A stretch of 64,000 bases of DNA from Cryptomeria japonica (lineage: Eukaryota > Streptophyta > Pinopsida > Cupressales > Cupressaceae): NCBI RefSeq assembly GCF_030272615.1, contig NC_081406.1:401960939-402024938 (forward strand). Direction: 5' to 3'. This document shows, in pieces, positions 1 to 11,178 of the stretch (position 1 is its first letter; every line of letters starts with the position of its first letter). The notes under the pieces are model-generated. The model was given only the letters and a program-made list of their open reading frames with translations, had not been told where the DNA came from and did no database searches. The translations under genes and the position numbers were made by a program.

Positions 1-2121
1 TAAATCGAATGGTGAAATTAGTTTTAAAATGTATGCAATGGAATCTTAAATTAGCTAGGAGATGATTTTCCCTTTTCCTTAATTGCTTTTAAAGTAGGTG
101 TTCCTTATAGTGATTGGGTAATTTTTGAGTTGGTAGAAAAGAGGCTAGATTTTGGTTGCAAAGTCAACTTGCCATGGATGCACATCTAAGGATTAAATAA
201 CTTGTTTAGATGCTTAAAACAATAGGAGAAAAGACTATAATTAGTCGTTAATGCTTGTGCATGGTTTAATATTTTGTAATCGTTATGTCTATAATAATAG
301 CACGTCCTTGTTATGTTTGTTGGGTCCCTGTCGCTTGGTTGCTTGTGTCTAGTCATAGTCGATCAAGTCTCCATTTAGGGTACCGACAGTTAAGTAATCC
401 TCGTAATTGCTTTTGATGTATTTAGTAGAATCCGCTTCAAAAGGGATCATTATGTAATTAACAACTGAGGGGGTTGTTGTATATTGGTTGTGGCAAAGAT
501 GTAAAAGACTTGAAACTTATGTAATAATAACTATATTAAATGTCAGAGGGGTCTTGCAGTTGAGCAGACCCGGAGATGTAGCCCTCTAAGGGTGAACTCC
601 GAGATCATATCCGTGTTATGTGATGCCTTTGTCTCTTTTATTTCTTACTTTAAGTTATCATGTATGGTTGTATCTTGTAAGTGTATAATGGGAATTTAAT
701 GAAGCTAAATCAAAGTGCATAAATTTAGTCATCTTGTTAAATGTAGTAATTAGGGTCATAAAAGATTGTAATTATGATTATGGAAAAGTAGTTTGTTAAT
801 GTTAATTAAAAGAAGTAATAGTGGAAAGAAACTCGCTAGGTTACCATTATTGGATTAACTTGTTATAAAGCTTGTAAATTGAACAAATGTGAATGGGTAA
901 CAAAGATAGGATTAATGTCGTAATTTCTAAATTGAAATCTAATGGATGAACCCCATATGGGTATTTACCTTTTTATCTTAGTAAATGAACATTGTCATGT
1001 TAGTTATATTTCACTATATTGGATGAATTTATTTAGTTATTTACATTTTAATCTAAACAAATAATCCTTACCAGATTAGTTTTATAATTGGGTGAACTCA
1101 AACTGGCTATCCATATTATAACCCTAATAAATGAATTTCTTTATGATTAGCTATAATTGAACTGAAAGGGAAGGATTCATTTAGTTGTTTATATCTTAAT
1201 CTTAGCAAAAGTATCTCTTCATATTAACTTTATTTTAACTAAAAAGAGTGACACTCATTAAGTTAGTTATATTTTAATCCTAATGGATGAACGTCACTAT
1301 GTACTTATATTTTTAATCTTGAAAGAATGAATATCATCTTGCTAACTATATTTTAATTAAAGGGATGAACTCATGTGGCCCTAGTACATTTTCACCTTAA
1401 TGAATTGAGCTCCATCTCTTAGCATTATTTTAACTTCAATGAAAGAACTCTATGACTACTTACATCTTATCCTCTATAAACGAACTATGACTCATTAGTT
1501 GGTTATGCTTAAAATTAAATGAAGGAACCTTGTTTTATTATTTGCAGCTTAATCCTTAATGAATGAATCTCATCTTATTATCCATACTTTTATCTATAGA
1601 GGATGATCTCATTGTGGTTGGTTATTTTTAAAACCTAAATGAATGAACTTCATTATATGGGACGCATTGTATCTAAAATGGAAGGGCTCGTCAAGTTAAC
1701 TCTACTTAAGCCTTAATGGGTGAATTCTTAAGCTAATTATGTTTTAAATTGTACTGAGTAAATTTCCTCATGCTAGCCTCCTCTCCAATCAAAATAGATG
1801 AACACTTCCCAAATTCTAAAATGTCAAATCATCGATCATAACATACCCATGTCTTAAGCATTAACTCATAATTAAGATATCCAGCTTATTGGATCAATTG
1901 TCACGAGTTGAGTTAGGTGTGAGGTTACGTAATCACATTGGGAAACTCCTTAGGATTGTTTAGTCTTCCGCTGTGTTACCTAAGCTTTAGATAACTCTAA
2001 TGTATCATATTGTTGTGTGTTATTTTAAACACTCTTAATTATTATTTTAAAAAAATATATTTACACTTCATTTGAGTGTTTTTAACTTAAACCCTTCGAG
2101 GTTTCCTAGTGGGGCATTACA
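1..2121 (-). mobile_element. Left-truncated LTR-like retroelement sequence
   Basis: There is no credible coding region in this AT-rich stretch. Its right edge reads GGGGCATTACA at 2111-2121; on the minus strand that is TGTAATGCCCC, a usual form for the start of a plant Ty3/gypsy LTR, and it abuts the abruptly broken ORF2 of the next element. I therefore read 1-2121 as part of a minus-strand LTR or element whose other end lies outside the window. A short stretch near 540-640 (GACCCGGAGATGTAGCCC, then GGGTGAACTCCGAG) looks like the R/U5 part of another LTR in plus orientation, so the block may be composite. The family is not recognised. Confidence 0.3.
930..1760. repeat. Degenerate ~40-bp tandem repeat
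   Basis: A phrase close to GGATGAACTCAT, followed by TTAGTTAT and a T-rich TTTTAATC part, recurs about 18 times at roughly 38-45 bp spacing. Clear examples start near 942, 1019, 1284, 1363, 1637 and 1719. Units are heavily diverged and carry small indels. No reading frame is preserved through them, so this is more likely an old minisatellite inside an LTR or UTR than a coding repeat. Confidence 0.55.
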
Positions 2122-4581
2122 TCTCAGTATTCACTGTTGGTTTCTCAAATGCACCTTTGTACTATCCATTGTCGGTATCTCAACTAGTTTCTCTGTGTTA
2201 TCATGTGGTTTCTCTAACTCAATGGGTTTTCAATGTGTGCACCAGTGGTATCAGTCACCATTCTAGAAGCTAGGGGATCAACTGATTGTTCAGTTTGTGT
2301 CTCAACCCCAATTTTAATATTTTCAACTGTATGCTCTACATGTGTTTCCACTGCAATATTCTTAGTTGGTGGCTCAATAGCCACATCTTTCTTTTCACCA
2401 GTGGTTTCCTTATCAACCATAATATTTACCTCTTGTGTATCAATATTCATAGTATATAAAACTTCTGAATCAGGATTGGTGTCCTCATGTGTTGATTCCA
2501 ACTCAACATTATCAGTAGCCGGTAGTGCATCAACAGTCTCAATTGATGGAGTATCAAAAGGAGGTGGGGGCAAGTTGTCTATCACTTTTATGCTTGGAGG
2601 TCCACCTACCTTGCCTTACCTTTATCCTTTTCCTTTTGGTAAACTCTAAAAGTTTTGGGTCATTTGAGCTCTTCTTGCTTTTCTTTCTCCACAAAGAAGA
2701 TATCCCATTTATCCATTGTCTCTTTAGAGATTTCATTCACTCTTCCAACCATTAAACCTACATGTCGGTGACCACTGGAAAATACTGTCCTGTTTGCCTC
2801 ACTTATTAATTCATCAATTTCATCTGTTGATTTAACTGTATGAACTGCAAGCAATTTTTCTATCTTATTTTCTTATCCAATTCCATAATAGCTAGTCTCT
2901 TTGCATCAAGTCTCCTATACAAGTCACTCGATAAATCATCTACAACTTCTATCAAAAATTTCTTGTAAATGTCTAAGTGTATAATGATACTATTTTCTAT
3001 GCTTTCCTTTTCTTCATTAGTAAAAGTATCATACAATTTATTGACATTAGACAAGTTTCCTCCATCTATTATTTCATTTAAAAGATTATCTAAAGGAGGA
3101 ATAATTTGTTTTTCCTTCTTCCTTGGTGTCATTTTCTTTACTGGGGGCCTTACTGCCTGTAGTTTCCTTCTTGTTCTCTTTGGTGTAGGAGAAGGTGCTG
3201 GTGAAGGTTTTCTTTTCCTTTCTACGCTCATAAATTCAGCTAGGATTTCACTATCAGATGAAGTTCCAACTAGTGAGAGGTGAGCTTCCACTTGTAACCC
3301 TTCAAAACCACTTTCCTTAATACCGGTGATATTCAATATGTTTTCCTTGATCTCTTTGTCTTGTTTTGTTGCTTTTCTGATAGTTTACTCTCTTTTCTTC
3401 CTTTGTTTAAGGGTATGTACTTTTCTCTCAATGGTTTCAACATTTCCAAATATTTCCTCTTTAGGTTCTCTAGGGGCTTTAAGTAGGGCTTTAGCATATG
3501 TCTCAATTATGTTTACATCAACCTCACAACCCATTTCTGTCACCCAAACAGTTCTAGGAACCATTGCCTCCATCCAGATTTCATCTTTCTTAATAACAAA
3601 ACATATTTCCTTTTGATATTTGTGAACTATGCTTTGAGATAACCTTTCCCTTATTTTCATTCTAGCCTTAAATGCTTGGAAGTATTCAATTACGTTGTTC
3701 TCCCTATCATCTCCCATGTTGGTAAGGATATCCAAAAGTAGTTTACCTACTGGTATGTCAAAACCAAATTCTTTCCTATCTATACTAAGAACTTCCTTAG
3801 TAATGTATAGCATTAGGCACACAAGTAGATTACCAAATATGAAAGTACCTTTCTTATCACCTTTAATTTTCTTTAGATTATCAATCAATTCATCCTTTAG
3901 CCATTCACGTATGTCAATCTTAGTGTTACTATTCACCATGTCATAAGCACTCTTGATAAATAAACTAGAAACAAAGTTTAATTTGTTAGCATGTTTAGTT
4001 TTCTATCCTAGTATCATGCTAATGAATCTAACATTTATATCTTTCACATCATTGACTCTTAAGGATCTGTTGTCATGGGTTGCACCAGTTAGTGTCATCA
4101 CAGTGTTGTTTGGAACTTTCTTAGATTTGTCAAGCTTGCTACCGGTGGAAGGTAAGCCAGTCACTGCCTTTAATACTTCTCTAGTGATCTTATGGATGGA
4201 ATCGAGCCAAAAGAATTCCCCATGAACTCTACTAAGTATAATTCTCACAAATTCCTTAGGGAAATCCGGAATATCAAGTATTTCCATAAAACCTAGGGTT
4301 TCTATGATCTTATGTTCTGGTTTAATAATACCATTCTCATCACAAGTGACAATCCTATACATGTTCATAATTTCATCAGTACCTAGTTCCTCAATATGAC
4401 AATGTATGTATATCCTAGGGTCTTCTGCATATGCAGCTCCTTTAGGGATTTTAGAGAATGCACCTAGGGTATCATCCTACTTTTCTACTTTGGGTATGAT
4501 TTTAAATACGGGCCTAGGGCATTTAACCACTTCAACAACAGTAGGATTTGCAATGAATTCAGGTGCAGAGGAGGAAGCCAT
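2122..4581 (-). pseudogene. Family A ORF2 (copy A1), 3'-truncated
   Basis: The frame starts at ATG 4581 (MASSSAPEFIANPT), the same start as copy A2, and is homologous to A2 ORF2 along its length. The N-terminal domain includes the motif SRVHGEFFWLDSIHKIT (about 4170-4250) and a DLLVCLMLYITKE-like hydrophobic segment (read as NLLVCLMLYITKE, about 3800-3840). A basic, proline-rich stretch (RKRKPSPAPSPTPKRTRRK) at about 3165-3220 resembles a nuclear localisation signal. After it comes a helical part with YRRLDAKRLAIMELDKKIR. Several stops and frameshifts break it, and the C-terminal third is missing beyond 2122. No database family is recognised; a structural role in the element is inference. Confidence 0.7.
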
Positions 4582-4883
4582 TTGATAAATACCTTAATCT
4601 TCCTTTAGGTTTGAATGCGAGAAATATTTTGCTTCACTTCTCGCTATGGATGCCTTCGCTCGGGTTTTTAGCGCTCTAGGAAATTTGAATGCTCGGTAAG
4701 TGAAAAAGAGTGAAAAACACTTGCCTTATAATGTCATTTCCTTCAACTACCACAATAAATGCCTGCCGGTTAAGTGAAACTTAACTCATCTGCCGGTAAA
4801 GAAGCAATTCATCTTCTTACCATCAATCAAGGGTAAACTAGCATTATTTTCAATTAGTTGCCATACCCCAGAAAGGTTTCTTT

Positions 4884-5672
4884 TCAGTTAGGTGAAGAAT
4901 TTCCTACTGGTGGAGTGATACTCTGTTCTACCGGTGAAGGAATACTCTCATCAACATTCTATTCTCTCTTTCTAATCCTTTGTTTTGAAAATTTTTGCTT
5001 TACCTCTTCAACCTTCTCTTTACCTTTCAAATTGGGTCCTTTATTATTTGTCGGTGATGCCTTACTTCTAAATTTTTTTGCAATATGTCCAATCTTGTTA
5101 CAAGCATAACAAGTCACATTGTTTTTCTAAATAGCTTTTCCATATCCTATGCTGGTATGTGTTCTGCATTGATTAGATAAGTGTCCAAATCATCCACAAA
5201 TATAACATCTTACATTCATTCTACATATTTATGAATCCTTCTGCCTCATGAGTTCAGTTTTATCATGTTCCAAATGAATCAGATCTATTTTTAACATATC
5301 ATTTTCATGACTGAGTCTTAGATTTTCAGTTCCAGCATCATTGAGTCTTATAGTCAAGTCATCTTCATTCTTCTTTTTGTCTTCAATGTCTTTACAAAAT
5401 CTCATAGTCATATCTTGCATCTCATTCCTCGAGGTCATGTTTTCTTGCTTCATCTTGCTTACAAGATCATTAAGAGTTTCCTTTTAATCATCATCATTTT
5501 GTATCTTCTCATGAATTTATCTTCTTTTGTTTCTAGCAATAGTAAGATTCTCTTGAATTCCTTGAATGATTTCCTGTACAGCCTTCAGATCATCTTCAAG
5601 TTTGATATTCTTCAACTTTTCTGCATCATAATCTGCAAGAGTTGTTTCTAATTGCTTTCTCAAGTTTTCCAT
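4884..5672 (-). pseudogene. Family A ORF1 (copy A1): coiled-coil zinc-knuckle protein with internal deletion
   Basis: The frame starts at ATG 5672 (MENLRKQLETTLADYD), just after the LTR and primer site, and runs to a stop at 4884. The N-terminal part is a heptad-rich coiled coil. Against A2, about 350 bp is missing between LMRQKD (near 5230) and MNVRCYICG (near 5220), which removes the end of the coiled coil and the first two zinc knuckles. CYICG...C and CYACNKIG remain, the latter degraded because its His and last Cys are lost. In-frame stops are present. Position and zinc knuckles suggest a gag-like, RNA-binding role, by analogy. Confidence 0.65.
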
Positions 5673-5728
5673 CTGTACCGGTGTCAGAATCTCCCTCAAG
5701 CCATTAGGCTTTTGAAAATAGAGGACCA

Positions 5729-5743
5729 GGCTCTAATACCAAT
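5729..5743 (-). other. Primer binding site, initiator-Met type, variant (A1)
   Basis: The minus strand reads TTGGTATTAGAGCC immediately after the LTR. The usual plant site complementary to initiator tRNA-Met is TGGTATCAGAGC. The C-to-T change at the seventh position is shared with A2 and copia element D, so it looks fixed in these families rather than random decay. Confidence 0.75.
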
Positions 5744-6517
5744 TATTAGGATTCCCAAAGATACTGAGAGGGGGGGTGTGAATCAGTATCTTGCTGGTTA
5801 ACAAATTTTATGACCTTATTAAATAAATTGCATTCCAAAACAATGTGTCGGTAAACAAGAATTAATGTAGTAAACATGAATAATAAGCACAACATAGAAA
5901 GCACACCATAACACAAGATTTTTAACAAGGAAACCCAGTGTGGCAAAAACCTTGATGGGATTTGTGACCCACAATATTCACTCACTGACCAATGAATGGA
6001 TATTAATTACAATAGGGGCCTGCACATGTAGGAAGGCCAATTGCCTAAAGCTCACTGCTTAATTACAAAAGGAAGTCTCACTGACTTACAAAATGGATTA
6101 TGTAAATCCAATATAATGTATTGCTTGAGTTCAACATTTACTATGCCAGGTTCAGTACTGGTTTAAGCTCATACAATAACCATAAACCTTACTCCAAAAT
6201 CTACCTTAATATTCACATATTACTTCTGCAATAATCTAACCATGTCTGCATCTTAAATGATCTACAAGATCTCATACTTATATATGAGTATTATTACAAT
6301 ACATCTTGTCGGCTTACAAAAAGATATTACAATTAAATACAAAATACAATAATCAAAATCCTATTAGCTGGGGTGTCGGTTATCATCTTTGCCACTGTTG
6401 GTAAACTATCTGCTGGTGTAGAGTCTGTCGGTGCCAATGCCATAGGATTTCAAGGTTGCCCTCAATGACAATACCTTCAATCACCTACAATTCTCATTGG
6501 AGTGTGCAATGCCAACA
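5744..6517 (-). repeat. LTR of family A copy A1 (5' LTR on the minus strand)
   Basis: On the minus strand it starts TGTTGGCATTGC at 6517 and ends CCTAATA at 5744, where the usual final CA has become TA. It is colinear with the full 3' LTR of A2 (16227-17012), including the TCATATAAG TATA-like box and the cytosine run near the end. The primer site lies directly next to it at about 5729-5743. Confidence 0.85.
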
Positions 6518-7170
6518 TTTTGATCCACCAGGTAGGTGATTTTCTTTCCCTTTTGGTCGTTTATAGGTTATATTTTCTTTCCTTGTCATTTTTTGTTGTT
6601 TTTGTTTTCTCTTCTTTTTCATTTTTTTTGTGTTTTTTGCAGGTCCTGCATGCCCTAGTTTCTTTACCTCAGAACCCCAAAGTTCTGGGTGATTTTCTCT
6701 TCCCTACCCTGAAATCCCAAAGTTCCGAGATATTGTTGAAACTTGATAATCATTAACCCGGAACCCCAGAGTCCCGAAGTTCCAGATTATTTCTCCAGGA
6801 AGCCCTATCATTGACCCCAGAACTCGAGAACCCCGTAGTTCCAAGGTCTATCTTTTATAAATCTTTTTGCTAAGATCCTATTGGTTATTTGTCTCGGCAT
6901 CATGAGATCTCAAGATAAGCTTAAACTCCTTATCCTGAAACCTCAAAGTTCTGGATTCAAGGCCTATCTATCCAACCCAGAACCCCAAAGTTCTGGATTG
7001 CATCGATGCATACTGACCACAGAACCTCGGAACCCTAGAGTTCAGGACCATGTTTTAAAAGGAAAAAACTCCCTACTTTAGAAGCCTGAAGTCCCGAAAT
7101 GAAGGAACTTTTTATGTTTTTTTTGTAAAGAACTGATCCTTGTTTTCTTCTCATAGGTTCAGGTACTTAG
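6518..7170 (+). other. Leader of the family C gene with intron-like signals
   Basis: This non-coding stretch lies between the A1 LTR and the ATG of the C frame. A donor-like CAG|GTAGGTGA lies at about 6528-6538, T-rich tracts follow, and acceptor-like sites occur at TTTTTTGCAG (about 6632-6642) and TTCTCATAG (about 7148-7156), the latter 14 bp before the ATG at 7171. Between them sits the palindromic repeat cluster (6660-7110). Anything upstream in the original gene was replaced by the A1 insertion. The intron is inferred from signals only. Confidence 0.4.
6660..7110. repeat. Cluster of ~8 imperfect palindromes (CAGAAC-N6-GTTCTG type)
   Basis: The best copies are CAGAACCCCAAAGTTCTG at 6670-6687 and the same core with one extra base pair on each side at 6977-6996. 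Weaker versions occur near 6710, 6760, 6815, 6940, 7020 and 7085 (for example CCTGAAATCCCAAAGTTCCG). Each could fold into a hairpin with 6-7 bp arms. Spacing is irregular, about 40-75 bp. They lie in the putative leader intron of the C gene. Confidence 0.7.
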
Positions 7171-10100
7171 ATGGACTCATCTTGTAGCAAAAGAAGCAAA
7201 GATATTAACAGACTTCTTGCTACCATGAAGTACCACTATCAAGGAGAAGTCTACTCTTCAAAGTTGGATGATCAAATCAAATGGGTTACCAACACAAAGA
7301 TTAGCCATATTGAAATTGAATATATCAGAACCCAGTTAAATAAGCCCAAACTAGAGGCCCTACATAGAAGAATCAAAAGATCAGGCTTAATACATACAAC
7401 TATTTTTACACAATCAGTGCAAGCACCATAATTTATAATGACAATTAATTAGTTCTACAACCCAGACACTAGAAAGTGCACTGATGCACAGGGAAGGACA
7501 ATTATAGACTTGTCTCCCAACATGCTAGGGCTCATGTTTGGTATCCCAACCAGAGAAGAGATATTCCTCTTAACTAAAGAGGAGGCCTTGAAGGCATGGA
7601 ATGACAAAGTTGCAGCAAAAAAAAGTCGCATGAATGAAAACTGGCTAGAAGAAGAGAGGAAAATAGGTCTCAAGCCAATAGAGATCCCGAGGGTGGACTT
7701 CAAGATGCCCCAAAGAGACTTGATTATTATGTTGGGAAAGGCCTTTGGCAAGCCTAATTGTAAGCATTTTGATCCATGGATGTTTCAGTTTATGACCACT
7801 ATCCTAATTGGAAAACAATATTTTGATTGGCCGCGGATCCTTTTTGACAACATTTGCAAACAAATGAAGGAAGTCCACTAGACTCAAAAGTTCTTTTTCA
7901 CATCTTATGTCATCTGGGTGGCTGCTAGAGCTGGATAGTTTCTAGGACTACAAGTAGAGGGTTAGCTAGGGGATGAGGAAGGATAGAAGAAGGTATGAGA
8001 ATATTATTCCCAACTCACCCTAGCCAATGCAAAGGCTCATTTCAAAAGAATTATTGATGCCTTCATTTTTCCAATAATAATTAAATTGACAGGAGACACA
8101 GGATACTAGATTAGCCCAAAGGCCATGGCTATTATCTGAGAGTGGGCATGTTGGTTTATCTAGAACCCATGCTCCACTTACATTAGGGTCAGCAGATTCA
8201 CAGGGAACCCAATGTTTCTTCCCAGATACTGCAATGATAGAGTAATCTTATTGGAATATGTAAGGAAACTATTGGGCCTCAAATCTCTCTTATCTTCAAA
8301 ACATAAAATAGGAATAGATTTTTTAGTATCTATTGTATACTTCTCATGTTCTAAGATATAGGTTCCAAAGCTAGAAGAGCTAGAGCTTCAAGATTTAAAC
8401 TTGTAAGAGTATGATTATGCTAGGGAGTGTTATGATCCCTATGAGAAGCTCAAACAAGATATGCCTTAGGCATATGAGGGACACAGGCCGAGACTAGAGG
8501 ATTTTTGGGCCAACCTCCAGGATAGTTTTGAGGTCAGAGAGAAGAACTATAATAGGTTATCTGTGCCACATATAAGAGATTTCAAAATTGAGACCAATCT
8601 CCCTAAAGACCTCAAAGATGATGGATACCTGCTCGATGAGGCTTATAAAGGATTAGAAATTCATAAGAAGCTCCTCTCCCCAATAAGGTGGTCCACAAAT
8701 GAAGAAGTGAATATTAAAAAGGTTTCACATATGGTCATCAATAGGACCAAGCAATGGTTAAACCAGAGGGTAAGGACGAATGCCTCAAAGGCAAAACAGG
8801 AGTCCACTTTAGGGGTACCCTAGTCAAGGGGCTACAAGGAGTATGCTTAGAACACGAGGTCAAGCTCGAGAAAAAATACATCCACTGATCCTAATGAGGG
8901 GGAGAAACCTCAAGAAAGCACTGAGGACTTAATGTAGAAACTCCAAGAAAAGATGAAGGAGTCTGAGTTGTTGAAAAAGGCTGTAGACCTTGGAATGACC
9001 GATGGATTAGGAGTAGTACCACTAGCTAAAGTCCTCCCACCAAGGACAACTATAGGGTAGACTATAGGAGAAGGTACCCAAGAGTAGGAAGAAGAAATAG
9101 AAATTACTGAGGATATACCTACTCAACCACCTTCAACATATGCCACACAGGATCCAGGTACCAACGCCCCTGCACCACCACCAATTAATATACCCACAGG
9201 ATAGCCTGGTGTGCAAGGCTTCAGGTCTACTACTGAAGGAATAAAAGTTAGGAACATTGAATTTGATTCAAACCAGGAAGAAGAGGATCTTGAGCAACAT
9301 CGATCACTAGAAGGGGAGAAAGAAGGGGATGAGGCAGAGGACCTATTGAATGAAAGACTAGTTCTAACCCCTCAAGATCAAGAGGACCTCTTCAAGGATA
9401 TAGCAGCCGAGCAAGATGAAACAGAGGTAGGTGAGGAAGAGATGACATTTAATGAAGAGGTCAGTGGAAAATTGGGAGAGATACATAACAGTAGGCTCTC
9501 CAACCCAATATAGCCCACCAAGTTACCTCACCTCAAGATCCCGGGCAAACAGAGGCAGAGGAAAGAGATGAAGTAGAGGAGCAGGCAAAGGTCCATGTTA
9601 TAAATATAGACATAGTGTCACATCAAGGTGAAAAGGATGAAGATATACCACAATGACTTGAGTTCACTTTTGAGAAGAAAAAGAGGAAAGCAGAGCTTCC
9701 CAGGGTCACTTTACAACAAGAAATCACCGAGTAGCCACCAAAGGCTAAGAAGCTAAAAACTGTTCATTATTTATAAAAAATGGGCTCTAGTGAAGTGATT
9801 GCAGATGTGGCAGTTCCACTCCAAGTGAAGGGACAAGCTTCCCCCAAGTATCAAATATCCCAGGTAAATGTGGGTAAACAAACCAAGTGGGGAGAGCTAG
9901 ATACTTTGGAGCTAGCCACAAGTGTTGTCAGGGGGCATGTTGAAAAAGAGCATACTTCAAACATAAAGCTCAAAGTGCAACTAGGGAAATACAAGAAGTT
10001 CCTGATTGAAATGTGCAAAACTCTAGACTCTTGTAGGGCTGATGACCTACCTTCAACCTCCTCACTGCCAGAGGGAGAAGTGAAGGCACTAGTGGAGGTG

Positions 10101-10490
10101 AGACGAGTGGCTGTTGCAGCCAAGTCATGGACCCAAGTAAATGCAACTAAGATTAGATTATTTTTGTAGTATACTATGAGGATATACCGGAGGGCAGTAC
10201 ATGCAGGTGGAGCTTTAGATTCTTGTGCTACACAATGGGAACATAAGCTAAGCATTTTTAATAAGCAATTTCAAATTTTGAATAAAGTATTATGGTTAGG
10301 GGCAAAGACAATAATGGAGGATGACCTTTTAGGAGGGGACAATTTTGAGAACTTGCAGTCCTATATGTACATTTTGGAGCTAAAAATTGAAATGTTTCGG
10401 TAGTATATGAAGGATATGGCAGAGATTCAGGTCCCTCTCCTTAGAGAAATTTTGTCATATGAGAATTTTGTACAACATATGCTTGGAGCC
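7171..10490 (+). pseudogene. Family C long frame, 5' part (interrupted by A2)
   Basis: From ATG 7171 (MDSSCSKRSKDINRLL) one frame holds through about 9500 with several stops. After a frameshift between 9513 and 9780 it holds to the insertion point at 10490. With its 3' part (17018-17323) the frame is about 1,208 codons. The N-terminal ~430 residues look globular (PNMLGLMFGIPTREEIF, then FDWPRILFDNICKQMKEV). An acidic Glu/Asp-rich block follows (about 9240-9450), then a basic KKKRKAELP segment (about 9677-9705) resembling an NLS, and a helical C-terminus. The plan and size resemble ORF2 of families A and B, but I cannot show homology by eye. The family is unrecognised. Confidence 0.6.
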
Positions 10491-11107
10491 TGTTGGCAAA
10501 TGCACACTCCAATGAGAAATTGTAGGTGATTGAAGGTTTTGTCATTGATGGCAACCTTACAATCATATGTTATCGACACTGGCAGACTACATCGGCATAC
10601 AGTTCACCGGCACCAAAAAGATTGATTACTGGCACCATGGTCGATAGGAATTTTGTTTAATTGTATTTTGTATTTAATTGTAAAATCCTTTTGTAAGCTG
10701 ACATGGTGGATTGTAATAAGACTCATATAAGTATGAGATCTTGTAGATCATTTAGGAGAAGGGGATATGGTTAGATTATTGCAGACATAATTTCCGAATT
10801 GTAAGGCAGATCTTGGATAAGGGTTTATGATTATTACAGAACTTAAACCGGTACCTGAACTTGGCTAGTAAGTGAATATTGTGGGTCACAAATCCCACTG
10901 AGGTTTTTCCCACACTGGGTTTCCTCGTTAAAATATTGTGTTATGGTGTGTCTTTCATGTTATTCTTATTATTCTTATTTACTGCATTAATTTTGGTTTA
11001 CCGGTACATAGTTTTAGAATGCTTTTCATATAATAAGTTTAGAAAATTCACTAACCGGTCAGATATTGATTCAACCCCCCCTCTCAGTATCTTTGGGAAT
11101 CCTAACA
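10491..11107 (+). repeat. 5' LTR of A2 with internal deletion
   Basis: It starts TGTTGGCAAATG and ends CCTAACA, so it is properly TG...CA. At 617 bp it is clearly shorter than the 786-bp 3' LTR. About 160 bp is missing near 10860-10870, where the 3' LTR carries the section from GCAGATGCTGATC to CTCTTATTGG, and a smaller ~13-bp gap lies near 10574. The TATA-like TCATATAAG (about 10723-10735) is kept. Confidence 0.9.
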
Positions 11108-11122
11108 ATTGGTATTAGAGCC
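11108..11122 (+). other. Primer binding site of A2 (initiator-Met type, variant)
   Basis: ATTGGTATTAGAGCC directly follows the 5' LTR. It differs from the usual TGGTATCAGAGC by one C-to-T change, as in A1 and D. Confidence 0.8.
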
Positions 11123-11178
11123 TGGTCCTCTATTTTCAAAAGCCTAATAGCTTGAGGAAGATTCTATCACCGGTAGAG

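Larger units (their letters stand above)
2122..6517 (-). mobile_element. Family A non-autonomous LTR retrotransposon, copy A1 (3'-truncated)
   Basis: On the minus strand this reads LTR (6517 to 5744), primer binding site, ORF1 (5672 to 4884), ORF2 (4581 to about 2122), then breaks off at 2121 before the ORF2 C-terminus, polypurine tract and 3' LTR. It is an inverted copy of A2 at 10491-17012, matching it in LTR, leader, both reading frames and spacing. No protease, integrase, reverse transcriptase or RNase H motif occurs. The break coincides with the TACA edge of the left-hand LTR-like block, so a later insertion or a deletion removed the 3' end. Confidence 0.8.

Noticed and set aside
2233-2649. 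Plus-strand frame of 138 codons with Val/Ser-rich sequence
   Set aside because: Shadow of the minus-strand ORF2 of A1, whose homology to A2 fixes the true strand.
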